Origin: Desulfobulbaceae bacterium UBA2213
Lineage (GTDB): Bacteria; Desulfobacterota; Desulfobulbia; Desulfobulbales; Desulfocapsaceae
DNA: 14,652 nucleotides
Direction of reading: 5' to 3'
Assembly (NCBI GenBank): GCA_002327225.1
Contig: DCUN01000147.1
Location: forward strand, 1-14,652
Translations under genes and position numbers: made by a program
Part shown: one piece after another, positions 13,760-14,652 of the stretch
Layout of the letters: each line of letters starts with the position of its first letter
Numbering within the stretch: the first letter of the stretch is position 1
Notes under the pieces: model-generated
The model's database searches: none
Told to the model about the DNA's origin: nothing
What the model saw: the letters and a program-made list of their open reading frames with translations, nothing else

Positions 13760-14652
13760 ATGGGGATTCGTGCAAAATTTATTACCATTATCAGTGTGTT
13801 GAGCTTGCTGGCGACAATTGCTATCGGCTATACCAGTTATGTGCTCAGTCGTCAGAACGCCCTTGCTGATGCCAGAAGTAAAGGGGAAATGCTTTTTAAT
13901 TATATTGAGGCGAGTGGGACTTTTTTTGGCAAATATCAGAAGCCTTTGATTGATGAGCTGGTGACCGACAACGAAAGGTTTATTCCTGAGCTGATGTCAC
14001 GGTTTGTGGTGAAGCGTATGGAATATGACATATTTGCCGAGACCCAAAAGGGATATCAGTTCAAACAGGCAACGATTGATCCCCTCTGGCCGGACAATAA
14101 GGCTGATGCCGACGAGCTTGAGATTATCCAATATTTTGCCACTAACCCGAGCGCCAAGGAGAAGGAGGGGATTGTAGTGAAAGGCGGGGAACAGTTTTTT
14201 TATTCCGCCAAACCGGTCAAAATCGATAAGGATTTCTGTCTTAAATGTCATAGCGATCCGGCAATCGCACCTGAAGAGCAGCGGGAGATCTATGGCACAG
14301 AGCATGGCTATAACTGGAAAATGGATGAGACAGTGAGTGCCTCCATGATCTATATCTCGGTTTCGCAGGCCCTGGCCACGGCCCAATCCTCGGCTTTGAA
14401 AATCTTTTTTATTGGTATTGGCTGCCTTCTAGTGACCATTGCCGCCATCTGGGTTTTCCTTGATCGTGGAGTGGTAGGGCCGATCGTTCGTCTTTCTGAG
14501 GTGGCAAAAGACATCAGTATCGGCAAAAATCTCTGTGATAGTGCCCATTCTGATGCCAAGGATGAGATTGGTGTCCTGGCCAATTCCATTGACCGGATGC
14601 GGATCAGTGTCAATAAATTGTTGAAACGCAGTTGTCCTGATCGCAACCAGGA
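13760..14652 (+). CDS. DUF3365/Tll0287-like heme-binding sensor with HAMP domain, C-terminus cut by window edge
   Basis: The open frame runs from ATG 13760 to the window end; 297 codons are present. GGAGGAAGG is an excellent ribosome binding site. Residues ~7-28 form a first membrane helix. A periplasmic domain follows, with one c-heme motif CLKCH (Cys160, Cys163, His164) followed by EEQREIYGTEHGYNWKMDE, the signature of the DUF3365/Tll0287-like heme sensor family. A second membrane helix spans ~212-234. A HAMP domain follows (GPIVRLSEVAKDIS, DEIGVLANSIDRM). The protein probably senses a ligand or redox state in the periplasm and signals across the membrane. The output domain lies beyond the window: it could be a kinase, a chemotaxis or cyclase domain, or nothing. 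Confidence 0.88.
   Translation, partial: MGIRAKFITIISVLSLLATIAIGYTSYVLSRQNALADARSKGEMLFNYIEASGTFFGKYQKPLIDELVTDNERFIPELMSRFVVKRMEYDIFAETQKGYQFKQATIDPLWPDNKADADELEIIQYFATNPSAKEKEGIVVKGGEQFFYSAKPVKIDKDFCLKCHSDPAIAPEEQREIYGTEHGYNWKMDETVSASMIYISVSQALATAQSSALKIFFIGIGCLLVTIAAIWVFLDRGVVGPIVRLSEVAKDISIGKNLCDSAHSDAKDEIGVLANSIDRMRISVNKLLKRSCPDRNQ

Overview
The window looks like an ordinary chromosomal segment of an anaerobic, cytochrome-rich, Gram-negative bacterium of the Desulfobacterota, probably near the Desulfobulbales. This placement is inferred from the gene set: a DUF362 protein, a DUF3373-type outer-membrane barrel protein, a periplasmic diheme c-type cytochrome, a heme-binding DUF3365/Tll0287-like HAMP sensor, and a long HEAT/PilZ protein. 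No database search was possible. I see no tRNA, rRNA, CRISPR array, transposase or phage structural gene. Two genes run off the window: a histidine kinase at the left edge and the heme sensor at the right edge.

Layout: (1) 1-2068, minus strand: a membrane-bound GAF-PAS sensor histidine kinase whose C-terminal tip lies beyond the left edge. (2) 2069-2542: a divergent intergenic region. Its right part holds a good sigma-54 promoter match, then a short CU-rich stretch and a strong intrinsic terminator, all upstream of the DUF362 gene. This could be a small RNA of about 60 nt or a leader attenuator. (3) 2543-4983, plus strand: DUF362 protein, a FabL-type enoyl-ACP reductase and a Maf nucleotide pyrophosphatase, closely spaced and probably co-transcribed. 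(4) 5269-10495, plus strand: a 1122-residue HEAT-repeat / cyclic-nucleotide-binding / PilZ protein, followed 67 bp later by a 596-residue zinc-finger / TOPRIM-like / DnaB-type helicase protein. (5) 10667-11356, plus strand: a secreted diheme cytochrome with two similar halves. (6) 11359-11501: a hairpin and a perfect 23-bp inverted repeat between convergent genes. (7) 11546-13282, minus strand: a DUF3373-type porin-like protein. Its upstream region has a sigma-70 promoter, two 11-bp direct repeats next to the -35 box, and a long hairpin-rich leader that includes a REP-like palindrome. (8) 13760 to the right edge: a heme-binding HAMP sensor preceded by a structured leader.

How the genes may work together: fabL belongs to membrane fatty acid synthesis and maf to nucleotide-pool cleaning. 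The porin, diheme cytochrome and heme sensor are all cell-envelope proteins and may belong to respiration or redox sensing. The most unusual unit is the HEAT-cNMP-PilZ protein next to a primase/helicase-like protein whose TOPRIM acidic motif looks degenerate. If they are one operon, they would link second-messenger sensing to a DNA-acting ATPase, but this rests only on adjacency.
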